Position numbers and translations under genes: made by a program. The notes under the pieces were generated by a model. It was not told where the DNA came from. It did no database searches and saw only the letters and a list, made by a program, of their open reading frames with translations. 64,000 nt of DNA from NCBI RefSeq assembly GCF_035784015.1, contig NZ_JALKOW010000001.1; one strand, written 5' to 3'. How positions within the stretch are numbered: position 1 is the stretch's first letter; each line of letters opens with the position of its first letter. This document shows, one piece after another, positions 42,018 through 50,226 of this stretch. Origin of the DNA: Comamonas sp009360615. GTDB taxonomy: Bacteria > Pseudomonadota > Gammaproteobacteria > Burkholderiales > Burkholderiaceae_C.

Positions 42018-42400
42018 GGGGCAGCGCTCAAGCTTGTGCACCTCCCAGGGCCGGGGCTGCCGGGGAGGCATACACCGAGTCCCGAACGTGCGCTCGCGTC
42101 TCCATGCCTGTGGAGCCCGTGTCCTGGCTACCCGGCAGCTGCCGTCTTGCAGGAATGTGCGGTTCAGGGTGCAAGCATGACGGGCAAGATGCCGGCGATA
42201 GCCCGGGGTCAGCTTCGTGAGGGCCGCGCCATTCGGTGGGCCGCGCGGTTGTCGGAAAGACCTGCCGGCCGGTTCCATCCGGACCAGCGTTCGCGGCCAT
42301 GATTCCGCCGGCGTCGACACCGAGGCATGCACGCATGCACTGCTGCGGTAAAGCCGCCCCAGTCGCGTCGGCCTGTACGCGACACTTGTCTCAGAAATAC
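42018..42400. other. Gene-free stretch of about 380 bases after the phage-type switch
   Basis: GC-rich sequence with several overlapping short open frames (largest 88 codons at 42036-42302) that lack ribosome binding sites and show low-complexity Pro/Arg/Ala composition. I see no RNA gene or repeat in it. Confidence 0.5.
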
Positions 42401-42427
42401 AAAAAGCTGGCTCGGGCCAGCTTTTTT
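42401..42427. terminator. Bidirectional intrinsic terminator after the SWIB gene
   Basis: AAAAAGCTGGC, a TCGG loop, then GCCAGCTTTTTT; 23 bases beyond the SWIB stop at 42450. Confidence 0.88.
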
Positions 42428-42449
42428 GTGGTCAGCGCAAGCGCAGTGC

Positions 42450-42758
42450 TTACTTGACGTGCTTGCCGATCAGGCCGGCCATCTCGAACATGGAGACTTG
42501 GGGCTTGCCGAAGACTTCCTTGAGCTTGGCGTCGGCGTTGATCATGCGCTTGTTGGCCGCGTCCTGCAGGTTGTTGGCCTTGATGTAGACCCACAGCTTG
42601 CTGATGATTTCGGTACGGGGCAGGGGGTCCTTGCCAACCACGGCAGCCAGAGCAGCGCTGGGTGTCAGGGGTTTCATGAAGGCAGCGTTGGGAGTGCGCT
42701 TCTTAGCGGCGGGAGCTGCTGCCGGTGCTGCAGCGGGTGCCTTCTTTGCAGTTGCCAT
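42450..42758 (-). CDS. SWIB/MDM2-domain protein
   Basis: A 102-residue cytosolic protein. A Lys/Ala/Pro-rich N-terminus (MATAKKAPAAAPAAAPAAKK), like that of histone-like proteins, leads to a complete SWIB domain (FMKPLTPSAALAAVVGKDPL, LWVYIKANNLQDAANKRMIN, LKEVFGKPQVSMFEMAGLIG). SWIB domains are otherwise best known from eukaryotic chromatin remodellers and Chlamydia. In bacteria a role in nucleoid organisation is suspected but unproven. It has its own terminator. Confidence 0.93.
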   Translation of the reverse strand: MATAKKAPAAAPAAAPAAKKRTPNAAFMKPLTPSAALAAVVGKDPLPRTEIISKLWVYIKANNLQDAANKRMINADAKLKEVFGKPQVSMFEMAGLIGKHVK

Positions 42759-43036
42759 TTTGCTTATTCCTAATTGGGTAGTGGACTTATCACCAGCGAA
42801 ATACAGCTGCAATCCACTGGCTGAGTCTGATGCTAATGGCAAAAAATCGCTCTTCCAAGCTCGTCGGCCGTTTTTTTGCCTCGATTTGTTGATCTCGGGC
42901 CTTTTAGTGTCTGTTTTCATGGGTTTTTCCTCGAGAGTGTTGTGAAAAAGTTGCTCTCCGTGGGTGCTCGCTTGTGCTTGTGCTAGTGCTCGCGCTAGAG
43001 GCAAGATGGGCGAAACCTGACCCTGTGGAGATTTTC

Positions 43037-43552
43037 ATGAGCAATTCCCCGGCTTCTCTGCCCTTCAGCACCTGCGATCTTTGCGATGCGCATATCAGCG
43101 ACGACAGCAGCGATTTCCGCGTCCTGCCGCCCGTTTTCCACAGCTACGGCGCGCATGTCGGCTTCATGGGCGAGGTCAGCACCGTGCAATGCCTTGACGA
43201 CAACAGCCTGGTAAGGGCAGCGCTGGCCGAGCCCGGCGATGGCCGTGTGCTGGTGGTCGATGGCGGCGGTTCGCTGCGTCGTGCCCTGGTGGGCGGCAAT
43301 GTGGCGGCATCGGCGGCCCAGAACGGCTGGGCAGGGGTGCTTGTCTACGGCTGCGTCCGTGACGTGGAGGAGTTGAGGGCGGCATCCGTGGGGCTTTATG
43401 CGCTGGCACTCAACCCCATGCCGACGGTCAAGCAGGGTCAGGGGCTGCGCGACGTCTATGTGCAGATCGCCGGCCTGTGGATTCGCCCCGGCGACTGGCT
43501 GTATGCCGATGCCGATGGCATTGTTCTCAGCCGCCGCAACCTGCTTGCCTGA
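43037..43552 (+). CDS. RraA-family protein (RNase E inhibitor-like / HMG aldolase-like)
   Basis: A 171-residue protein: FSTCDLCDAHISDDSSDFRV, then LVVDGGGSLRRALVGGNVAA, GVLVYGCVRDVEEL and YADADGIVLSRRNL. The GDN/G-x-x-x-R-A-L-x-G-G and G-x-x-R-D motifs place it in RraA/HMG aldolase. RraA of E. coli inhibits RNase E; relatives with the Arg-Asp pair act as 4-hydroxy-4-methyl-2-oxoglutarate or oxaloacetate aldolases. Size (about 160-170) fits either. The ATG has TGGAG upstream. Confidence 0.88.
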   Translation: MSNSPASLPFSTCDLCDAHISDDSSDFRVLPPVFHSYGAHVGFMGEVSTVQCLDDNSLVRAALAEPGDGRVLVVDGGGSLRRALVGGNVAASAAQNGWAGVLVYGCVRDVEELRAASVGLYALALNPMPTVKQGQGLRDVYVQIAGLWIRPGDWLYADADGIVLSRRNLLA

Positions 43553-43566
43553 CGGACTGATTCTGC

Positions 43567-44478
43567 CTAGCGCCGGATCTGCAATGCGCTGGGCCAGGTG
43601 GCAATCACCACGCTGGTCAGGGCGATGCCGAAGGCCAGCAGTTGCATGGTGCTGATGCGCTCGCCCAGAGCCAGCATGCCTACCAGCGCTGCGCTGACCG
43701 GCAGCAGCACGGTGAAAATGCCGGCCTGCGATGCGGGCACGGCGCGCAGTCCCGTCATCCACAGCCAGACCGTCCAGACGCAGGCGGCCAGCGCGTAGAA
43801 CAGCAGCAGACCCCACACCGTTGCCGGAACCTGGGAAAAATCAAACTGCCACGCCAGATAGAGCCCGGCCGGGGCGGAGAGCGTGAAACCCCAGAGATTG
43901 ATCAGAGCGGTGATGCGCCTGGGGCTGACGCTGGCGGTGAGCTTTTTGCCGATCACGGCGTAGGCCGCTTCGCAGAGCACGGCGGCAATCAGGAGCAACT
44001 GGCCCAGGCCTTGCTGAGTGGCGGGTGCAACGTTGCTGCCATCGGTTTTGCTCAGGGCGTTCAGTCCTATTCCGGCCACCGCGAAAACAATCGCTGTCCA
44101 CGTACGTGCGCCCACGGCCTCGCGAAGAAAAAGCCAGCTCATGATGGCGACGGCGGCGGGAATCGCGGCCATCGTCACTCCGGCCGTGACGGCACTGGTC
44201 ATCGCCACACCACTGATCATGCAGAGCGTGAACAGGAAATTGCCGAAGAACGATTCCAGGAACAGCAGCCACCGGGTCTGCCGTGTCAGAGGCGCCTCGT
44301 GCGCAGGGGCTTTGAGCCAGCCCAGCATGGCCACGGCACCGATGCCGAAGCGCAGCCATGCCAGCAGCATCACCGGGAAGATGGCTGCCAGAGGCTTGGA
44401 CAGCGCCACATAGCTGCCCACCAGAGACATGCTGAGCGCCAGACAGAGATAGGCAATAGGGCGGCTGGGCGTATGCAT
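43567..44478 (-). CDS. EamA/DMT-family transporter
   Basis: A 303-residue inner-membrane protein with ten hydrophobic helices in two EamA repeats (SMSLVGSYVALSKPLAAIFP; TAIVFAVAGIGLNALS; FTVLLPVSAALVGMLALGER). Family members export amino acids or other metabolites; the substrate is unknown. The frame is open over 100 codons upstream, but the hydrophobic protein starts at ATG 44478 (MHTPSRPIAYLCLALSM). Confidence 0.88.
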   Translation of the reverse strand: MHTPSRPIAYLCLALSMSLVGSYVALSKPLAAIFPVMLLAWLRFGIGAVAMLGWLKAPAHEAPLTRQTRWLLFLESFFGNFLFTLCMISGVAMTSAVTAGVTMAAIPAAVAIMSWLFLREAVGARTWTAIVFAVAGIGLNALSKTDGSNVAPATQQGLGQLLLIAAVLCEAAYAVIGKKLTASVSPRRITALINLWGFTLSAPAGLYLAWQFDFSQVPATVWGLLLFYALAACVWTVWLWMTGLRAVPASQAGIFTVLLPVSAALVGMLALGERISTMQLLAFGIALTSVVIATWPSALQIRR

Positions 44479-44754
44479 GTCGTGGCGGAATGGAGTGTGG
44501 AGGGAGGCCAAGCAGTGTGGCAGGGCGTTTGGATGCGTGTGGCGCGGGCGCAAGGAACTGTTGTTTTTTGGCTCTCGCATGACTGGCGATTGTCTTGGTC
44601 GTGTCGCCTGCCTCTGTTCTGATGATTTGGCCGGGTAAGGGATCTGCCAGGCGAGTGTCTTAGCGGATGCGTCGCCGCATGCTTGCTGTTGCCTGGGGGG
44701 ACTCCGGTTCCGCCGACGGCAAGCCCGTGGATTTTTCATGAAGCAAGAATCCTG

Positions 44755-44835
44755 TTTCTTATTATGAAAAATCGCGATGTTGCGCTGCCGCAAAATTTCT
44801 CGATATGAGAAATTGATTTTCTTATTGTGAAAAAT
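44755..44835. promoter_or_regulatory. Three phased copies of an 18-base palindromic operator upstream of aceA
   Basis: Copies: TTTCTTATTATGAAAAAT (44755-44772), TTTCTCGATATGAGAAAT (44796-44813) and TTTCTTATTGTGAAAAAT (44818-44835). Consensus is TTTCTYRWTRTGARAAAT. Start-to-start distances of 41 and 22 bases are close to four and two helical turns, so bound proteins would sit on one face. The whole 44740-44940 stretch is AT-rich. It lies 140-220 bases before the aceA start. Confidence 0.75.
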
Positions 44836-44976
44836 AAAAATAAGTAATTGATTTTATTGAATATAAATTTCAGTCTTTTATAAGACATAAGACTCTGAAA
44901 AATCATCTTGCAGACATAAAGTACATCCCAAGGACGAACACCAACCCCATCTTGTTTAACCGCTAAGGAGTGCACC

Positions 44977-46308
44977 ATGCCCCAATCCCTGACTCAGCAA
45001 CTGAGCCGTGAACAGCAAATCGCAGCCCTCGAGAAAGACTGGGCTCAAAACCCTCGCTGGAAGAGCGTCAAGCGCGGCTACAGCGCTGCCGATGTGGTGC
45101 GCCTGCGTGGCAGCCTGCAGCCCGAGTACACCCTGGCCCAGCGCGGTGCCGAGGTGCTGTGGGACAAGATCAACGGCAGCTCCAAGAAGGGCTATGTGAA
45201 TGCCTTCGGTGCCATTTCTGCGGGCCAGGCCATGCAGCAGGCCAAGGCCGGCCTGGAAGCCGTGTACCTCTCGGGCTGGCAGGTGGCCGCCGACGGCAAC
45301 ACCTCGGAGACCATGTATCCCGACCAGTCGCTGTACGCCTATGACTCCGTGCCCACCATGGTGCGCCGCATCAACAACACCTTCAAGCGTGCCGACGAAA
45401 TCCAGTGGGGCAAGGGCATCAACCCTGGCGACAAGGAGTTCATCGACTACTTCCTGCCCATCGTGGCGGATGCCGAAGCCGGCTTTGGCGGCGTGCTCAA
45501 CGCGTTCGAGCTGATGAAGAACATGATTCAGGCGGGCGCTGCCGGGGTCCACTTTGAAGATCAGTTGGCAGCGGTCAAGAAATGCGGCCACATGGGCGGC
45601 AAGGTGCTGGTGCCCACGCGTGAAGCGGTCGAGAAGCTGATTGCCGCCCGTTTTGCGGCTGACGTGATGGGGGTGCCCACCATCGTGCTGGCCCGTACCG
45701 ACGCCGAAGCGGCCAATCTGATCACCAGCAACCACGACCAGAACGACATTCCGTTCCTGACGGGCGAGCGCACGCAGGAAGGCTTCTACCGTGTCAGGAA
45801 CGGCCTGGAGCAATCCATCAGCCGTGGTGTGGCCTACGCACCCTACGCCGATCTGGTGTGGTGTGAAACCGGCGTGCCCGACATCGGATTTGCCCGCGAA
45901 TTCGCCCAGGCCGTTCACGCAGCCTGCCCCGGCAAGCTGCTGAGCTACAACTGCTCGCCTTCGTTCAACTGGAAGAAGAACCTCAACGACAGCCAGATCG
46001 CCTCCTTCCAGGAAGACCTGTCCGCACTGGGGTACAAGTTCCAGTTCATCACGCTGGCCGGCATTCACAGCAACTGGTACAACACCTTCAAGTTCGCCCA
46101 CGAGTACGCTCGCGGCGAGGGCATGAAGCACTACGTGGAAATGATCCAGGAGCCCGAATTCGCGGCACGTGACAAGGGCTACACCTTTGTCTCGCACCAG
46201 CAGGAAGTGGGCGCAGGTTACTTCGACGACGTGACCACCGTGATCCAGGGCGGATCTTCCAGCGTCAAGGCGCTGACCGGCTCCACCGAGGAAGAGCAGT
46301 TCCATTGA
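44977..46308 (+). CDS. aceA: Isocitrate lyase
   Basis: A 443-residue enzyme that splits isocitrate to glyoxylate and succinate in the glyoxylate shunt. The active-site motif KKCGHMGGKV lies near residue 205. VHFEDQLAAVKKCGH and YNCSPSFNWKKNL are also diagnostic, as is NAFGAISAGQAMQQAKAGLE. TAAGGAG precedes the ATG. No malate synthase gene is adjacent. It is followed by a terminator and preceded by a multi-copy operator, so strong carbon-source control is likely. Confidence 0.97.
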   Translation: MPQSLTQQLSREQQIAALEKDWAQNPRWKSVKRGYSAADVVRLRGSLQPEYTLAQRGAEVLWDKINGSSKKGYVNAFGAISAGQAMQQAKAGLEAVYLSGWQVAADGNTSETMYPDQSLYAYDSVPTMVRRINNTFKRADEIQWGKGINPGDKEFIDYFLPIVADAEAGFGGVLNAFELMKNMIQAGAAGVHFEDQLAAVKKCGHMGGKVLVPTREAVEKLIAARFAADVMGVPTIVLARTDAEAANLITSNHDQNDIPFLTGERTQEGFYRVRNGLEQSISRGVAYAPYADLVWCETGVPDIGFAREFAQAVHAACPGKLLSYNCSPSFNWKKNLNDSQIASFQEDLSALGYKFQFITLAGIHSNWYNTFKFAHEYARGEGMKHYVEMIQEPEFAARDKGYTFVSHQQEVGAGYFDDVTTVIQGGSSSVKALTGSTEEEQFH

Positions 46309-46351
46309 GTCGCGTTGAATCGTGATTCTGTCCAGGTAAAAAAGGGGTTAT

Positions 46352-46383
46352 GCGCCCGGGGCGAAAGTCTCGGGCGCTTTTTT
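46352..46383 (+). terminator. Intrinsic terminator after aceA
   Basis: GCGCCCG / CGGGCGC stem with a GGGCGAAAGTCT loop and six Ts; 44 bases after the aceA stop. Confidence 0.88.
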
Positions 46384-46403
46384 GTTTGCCGGGTTAAAAT
46401 GAC

Positions 46404-46560
46404 GTGACTTCAATTCACAAGGGCGAGAAAGGCATCAACGGTTATGACACCGCGAACTACATCGGAGATGTATTTCAGCTGCTGATGGCAGCTGTAGGTT
46501 CGCGCCTGCCCGAGATTGATCGACACCCTCATCAAAGCGCGGACTGGTTCCGCGCTTTTT
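46404..46560 (+). promoter_or_regulatory. Structured leader with terminator upstream of thrS
   Basis: Three hairpins lie in order: TACATC-GGA-GATGTA (46458-46472), CAGCTGC-TGATG-GCAGCTG (46476-46494) and an intrinsic terminator AAAGCGCGG-ACTGGTT-CCGCGCTTT plus a T-run (46534-46560). The terminator ends 70 bases before the thrS ATG. This fits either an attenuated leader controlling thrS or a small terminated RNA. No threonine-rich leader peptide is visible. Confidence 0.55.
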
Positions 46561-46629
46561 GCTTTCAGGCAACTCCAAAGCTCTGGCGCTGGCCCTCACC
46601 CACACAAATTTGGTTTGACAAGGAATTTC

Positions 46630-48549
46630 ATGATCAACATCACGCTCCCCGATGGCTCCAAGCGCGAGTATCCCGGCCCGGTTTCGGTTGCCGAGGTCGC
46701 TGCTTCGATCGGCTCCGGCCTGGCCAAGGCGGCACTGGCCGGCAAGATCAACGGCAAGGTCGTGGACACCAGCTTTGTGATCGAGCAGGATTCGCCACTG
46801 TCCATCATCACCGCCAAGGATGCGGACGGTCTGGAAGTGATCCGCCATTCCACCGCTCACTTGCTGGCGTATGCCGTCAAGGAGCTGTTTCCCGATGCCC
46901 AGGTCACCATCGGTCCAGTGATCGAAAATGGCTTCTACTACGACTTCTCGTACAAGCGCCCCTTCACGCCCGAAGATCTGGCCGCTATCGAAAAGAAGAT
47001 GACCGAGCTGGCCAACAAGGACGAGCAGGTGGTGCGTCGTGTGCTGCCGCGCGACGAGGCCGTGCAGTACTTCAAGGGCATCGGCGAAGCCTACAAGGCC
47101 GAGATCATTGCTTCCATTCCCAGCAATGAGGATGTGAGTCTTTACCGCGAAGGCGCCTTCGAAGATCTGTGCCGCGGCCCCCACGTGCCCAGCACCGGCA
47201 AGCTCAAGCATTTCAAGCTGATGAAGGTGGCCGGTGCCTACTGGCGCGGCGACCATCGCAACGAAATGCTGCAGCGCATCTACGGCACGGCCTGGGCGAC
47301 CAAGGATGAGCTGAACCAGTATCTGCACATGCTGGAAGAGGCCGAGAAGCGCGATCACCGCAAGCTGGGACGCGAGCTGGACCTGTTCCATATCGACGAG
47401 CATTCGCCTGGCACCGTTTTCTGGCATCCCAAGGGCTGGGCGGTCTGGCAGCAGGTCGAGCAGTACATGCGCCGCGTCTATCAGGACAACGGCTACCAGG
47501 AAGTCAAGGGTCCGCAGATTCTGGACAAGGGCCTGTGGGAGAAGACCGGCCACTGGGACAAGTACCGCGAAAACATGTTCACCACCGATTCGGAAAAGCG
47601 TGAATATGCCCTCAAGCCCATGAACTGCCCGGGCCACATCATCATCTTCAAGCAAGGCATCAAGAGCTATCGCGATCTGCCGCTGCGCTTTGGCGAGTTC
47701 GGCAACTGCCATCGCAACGAGCCCACGGGTTCGCTGCACGGCATCATGCGCGTGCGTGCCTTCACACAGGATGATGGTCACATCTTCTGTACCGAAGACC
47801 AGATTCAGGCGGAGGTGACGGCTTTCACCTCGCTGCTGCAGAAGGTGTATGCCGATTTCGGCTTCACCAATATTCTGTATCGCCTGTCGACCCGTCCCGA
47901 AAAGCGCATCGGCACCGATGAGGCCTGGGACAAGGCCGAGAACGCCCTGGCCGAAGGTCTGCGCGCATCGGGTTGCGAGTTCGAATACCTGCCCGGCGAG
48001 GGAGCCTTCTACGGCCCCAAGATCGAGTACACCTTGAAGGATGCTCTGGGCCGCGAATGGCAATGCGGCACCATCCAGGTTGATCCCAACATGCCCGAGC
48101 GCCTTGATGCGGAATTCGTGGGTGAGGATGGCGAGCGCCATCGTCCCATCATGCTGCACCGAGCGATTCTGGGTTCGCTCGAGCGTTTCATCGGCATTTT
48201 GGTCGAACATCACTCGGGCGCGCTGCCTGCCTGGCTGGCTCCCGTGCAGGCTGCCGTGCTCAATATCACGGACGCTCAGGCCGACTATGCGCAGGAAGTT
48301 GCGCAGAAGCTGCAAAAAGCATTGCCGAATCAAAGCCTTAGGGTGGTCACAGATCTGCGCAATGAAAAGATTACGTATAAAATACGCGAGCATTCCATGC
48401 AGAAGCTGCCCTACATCCTTGTCGCAGGCGACAAGGAGAAGGCAGCTGGTGCGGTTGCAGTGCGCGCCCGGGGTAACAAAGACCTCGGTGTGATGTCGGT
48501 CGATGCATTCATTGAACTGCTCGCCAAGGACATCGCGGCCAAGGCCTGA
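46630..48549 (+). CDS. thrS: Threonyl-tRNA synthetase
   Basis: A 639-residue class II synthetase, full length. The N-terminal TGS domain (MINITLPDGSKREYPGPVSV) is followed by the editing domain (EVIRHSTAHLLAYAVKELFP) and the catalytic core with the zinc cysteine in KPMNCPGHIIIF and RFGEFGNCHRNEPTGSLHGI. The C-terminal anticodon-binding domain ends in AKDIAAKA. AAGGAA lies before the ATG. It heads the translation cluster, with a structured leader upstream. Confidence 0.97.
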   Translation: MINITLPDGSKREYPGPVSVAEVAASIGSGLAKAALAGKINGKVVDTSFVIEQDSPLSIITAKDADGLEVIRHSTAHLLAYAVKELFPDAQVTIGPVIENGFYYDFSYKRPFTPEDLAAIEKKMTELANKDEQVVRRVLPRDEAVQYFKGIGEAYKAEIIASIPSNEDVSLYREGAFEDLCRGPHVPSTGKLKHFKLMKVAGAYWRGDHRNEMLQRIYGTAWATKDELNQYLHMLEEAEKRDHRKLGRELDLFHIDEHSPGTVFWHPKGWAVWQQVEQYMRRVYQDNGYQEVKGPQILDKGLWEKTGHWDKYRENMFTTDSEKREYALKPMNCPGHIIIFKQGIKSYRDLPLRFGEFGNCHRNEPTGSLHGIMRVRAFTQDDGHIFCTEDQIQAEVTAFTSLLQKVYADFGFTNILYRLSTRPEKRIGTDEAWDKAENALAEGLRASGCEFEYLPGEGAFYGPKIEYTLKDALGREWQCGTIQVDPNMPERLDAEFVGEDGERHRPIMLHRAILGSLERFIGILVEHHSGALPAWLAPVQAAVLNITDAQADYAQEVAQKLQKALPNQSLRVVTDLRNEKITYKIREHSMQKLPYILVAGDKEKAAGAVAVRARGNKDLGVMSVDAFIELLAKDIAAKA

Positions 48550-48571
48550 AGCAGATTAATTTTTGTGGCGG

Positions 48572-48616
48572 GCCGGTCAGCGTGCAAGGCACGCTAGCCG
48601 GCTACGCTGTTGTAGC
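48572..48616 (+). promoter_or_regulatory. Tandem hairpins in the infC leader
   Basis: GCCGG-TC-AGCGTGC, an AAG loop, GCACGCT-AG-CCGGC (48572-48602), a 14-base stem with a 2-base mismatch, overlaps GCTAC-GCTGTT-GTAGC (48601-48616). The two hairpins could be mutually exclusive. They end 24 bases before the infC start. Confidence 0.55.
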
Positions 48617-48640
48617 CATTTCAAACCAAGGGTGAAAACC

Positions 48641-49264
48641 ATAGCTACTGAATTTCGCGATCGGCGCCACCGTGAAGAGCGCAAGCATCGACTGAACCGA
48701 GAAATCATGGCGCCTGAAGTGCGTCTGTCTGGTCCCGACAACGAGCCGCTGGGCATCGTGCCGCTGCAAGAAGCGCTGCGCATGGCTGGCGAGCTGGATG
48801 TCGATCTGGTGGAAATTGCGGCCAACGCATCTCCTCCGGTCTGCCGTCTGATGGATTACGGCAAGTTCAAGTACCAGGAACAGAAGAAGGCTGCTGAAGC
48901 CAAGGCCAAGCAGACCGTCATCGAAATCAAGGAAGTGAAGTTCCGCCCTGGTACGGATGATGGTGACTACAACATCAAGCTGCGCAACATCCGCCGTTTT
49001 CTGGCGGATGGCGACAAGTGCAAGATCACGCTGCGATTCCGTGGCCGTGAAATCACGCACCAGCAGCTGGGTCTGAATCTGCTCAACCGTCTGCGTGACG
49101 ATCTGGCCGATTCCATCCAGGTGGAGCAGTTCCCCAAGCTGGAAGGCCGTCAGATGATCATGATGGTGGCCCCGGCCCGTGCAGGCGGCAAGAAGCCTGC
49201 CGGTGGCGCAAAACCTCAGGCCGATGGCGTCGCCGCTGCACCTGAGGCTGCAGATAAGGCATAA
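48641..49264 (+). CDS. infC: Translation initiation factor IF-3 with an apparent AUA start codon
   Basis: A 207-residue IF-3. The N-domain is HRLNREIMAPEVRLSGPDNE; the linker and C-domain include VKFRPGTDDGDYNIKLRNIR and QFPKLEGRQMIMMVAPA. A 30-residue Ala/Gly/Lys tail is extra. There is no in-frame ATG upstream of the domain; ATA at 48641 is followed by GCT ACT GAA, giving the family-like N-terminus (M)ATEFRD, with AAGGGTG 7-8 bases upstream. infC genes typically use rare starts (AUU in E. coli) for autoregulation. An in-frame GTG at 48632 is the alternative but has its Shine-Dalgarno too close. Confidence 0.92.
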   Translation: MATEFRDRRHREERKHRLNREIMAPEVRLSGPDNEPLGIVPLQEALRMAGELDVDLVEIAANASPPVCRLMDYGKFKYQEQKKAAEAKAKQTVIEIKEVKFRPGTDDGDYNIKLRNIRRFLADGDKCKITLRFRGREITHQQLGLNLLNRLRDDLADSIQVEQFPKLEGRQMIMMVAPARAGGKKPAGGAKPQADGVAAAPEAADKA

Positions 49265-49285
49265 TTGCGGTTTTGCCTTTCCGGC

Positions 49286-49315
49286 AAAAGTGGGCTTGGC
49301 CCACTTTTGTTTTGT
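49286..49315 (+). terminator. Intrinsic terminator or attenuator between infC and rpmI
   Basis: AAAAGTGGGC, a TTG loop, GCCCACTTTTGTTTTG, starting 22 bases after the infC stop. Since rpmI and rplT follow on the same strand, it is either a partial terminator or part of an L20-responsive control region. Confidence 0.7.
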
Positions 49316-49457
49316 GCGGAAGATGAAGAATTTGCAGGCTTGCCTGCAATACGTCAGCCCGGCCTGGCCGGACTGGCAAACAAGTGCCTCGGAGGCCAGC
49401 GAAGTGTGTGCGGGTTGCACACCGCCTTGCGAGCACAAATTCAATAGGAGCATTCAC

Positions 49458-49661
49458 ATGCCCAAAATGAAGACCAAGAGCAGCGCGAAGAAGCGTTTTC
49501 GCGTTCGTCCCGGTGGTACCGTCAAGCGCGGTCAAGCCTTCAAGCGTCACATCTTGACCAAGAAGACCACGAAGAACAAGCGTCACCTGCGTGGCATTGT
49601 CAACGTGCATTCCGGCGATATGGGCTCCATCGCAAAGATGTTGCCTTCCGCAGGCCTGTAA
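49458..49661 (+). CDS. rpmI: 50S ribosomal protein L35
   Basis: A 67-residue basic protein: MPKMKTKSSAKKRFRVRPGG and KKTTKNKRHLRGIVNVHSGD. Full length, with TAGGAG upstream of the ATG. It lies 193 bases after infC and 26 bases before rplT. Confidence 0.97.
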   Translation: MPKMKTKSSAKKRFRVRPGGTVKRGQAFKRHILTKKTTKNKRHLRGIVNVHSGDMGSIAKMLPSAGL

Positions 49662-49687
49662 TTCACTGACGAACTAGGAGAAAACAC

Positions 49688-50047
49688 ATGCCTCGCGTCA
49701 AACGTGGTGTAACGGCTCGCGCCCGTCACAAAAAAGTTCTGAATCTGGCCAAGGGTTTCCGTGGTCGCCGTGGCAACGTCTTCCGCGTTGCCAAGCAAGC
49801 GGTCATGAAGGCAGGTCAATACGCCTACCGTGACCGTCGTACCAAGAAGCGCGTGTTCCGTCAGCTGTGGATCGCTCGTATCAACGCTGCTGCACGTGAA
49901 CTGGGTCTGACTTACAGCCAATTCGCCAACGGCCTGAAGAAGGCTGCCATCGAAATCGACCGCAAGATGCTGGCCGATATCGCCGTGCACGACAAGGCTG
50001 CTTTTGCAGCTATCGTCGACCAAGTCAAGGCCAAGCTGGCTGCCTGA
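49688..50047 (+). CDS. rplT: 50S ribosomal protein L20
   Basis: A 119-residue basic protein: MPRVKRGVTARARHKKVLNL, then FRQLWIARINAAARELGLTY. L20 nucleates 50S assembly and in several bacteria represses its own infC-rpmI-rplT transcript. TAGGAG precedes the ATG. Confidence 0.97.
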   Translation: MPRVKRGVTARARHKKVLNLAKGFRGRRGNVFRVAKQAVMKAGQYAYRDRRTKKRVFRQLWIARINAAARELGLTYSQFANGLKKAAIEIDRKMLADIAVHDKAAFAAIVDQVKAKLAA

Positions 50048-50074
50048 GGTCACGATCGGTAGTTACTCTTGTAG

Positions 50075-50226
50075 GACTTCTGCAGACAAGAATTCCCAAA
50101 GGCATTTGCCGATGGGCGGGCATCTTGCTTGAACCTGATTGCAGAAGTCGTGTCTTGTTCAGTAGCTGCTGATGCACAAACAGCAAGGGCTAGGGCTTGA
50201 AAAGGCACTAGCCCTTGTTTATTTTT
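50075..50226 (+). promoter_or_regulatory. pheS leader: long-range stem followed by an intrinsic terminator
   Basis: GACTTCTGCA (50075-50084) is perfectly complementary to TGCAGAAGTC (50140-50149), enclosing 55 bases. Then CAAGGGCTAG (50184-50193) and CTAGCCCTTG (50208-50217) form a terminator stem followed by TTTATTTTT. The terminator ends 22 bases before pheS, so it could end the rplT transcript or attenuate pheST. No Phe-rich leader peptide is visible. Confidence 0.65.

Noticed and set aside
42036..42302. 88-codon open frame downstream of the phage-type switch
   Set aside because: No ribosome binding site, low-complexity Pro/Arg/Ala composition and competing frames; kept only as part of the gene-free stretch.
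46440..46560. Possible T-box riboswitch upstream of thrS (ACCGCG and a TGGT loop are present)
   Set aside because: The conserved T-box core and antiterminator are not recognisable, and T-boxes are essentially confined to Gram-positives; the matches look accidental.
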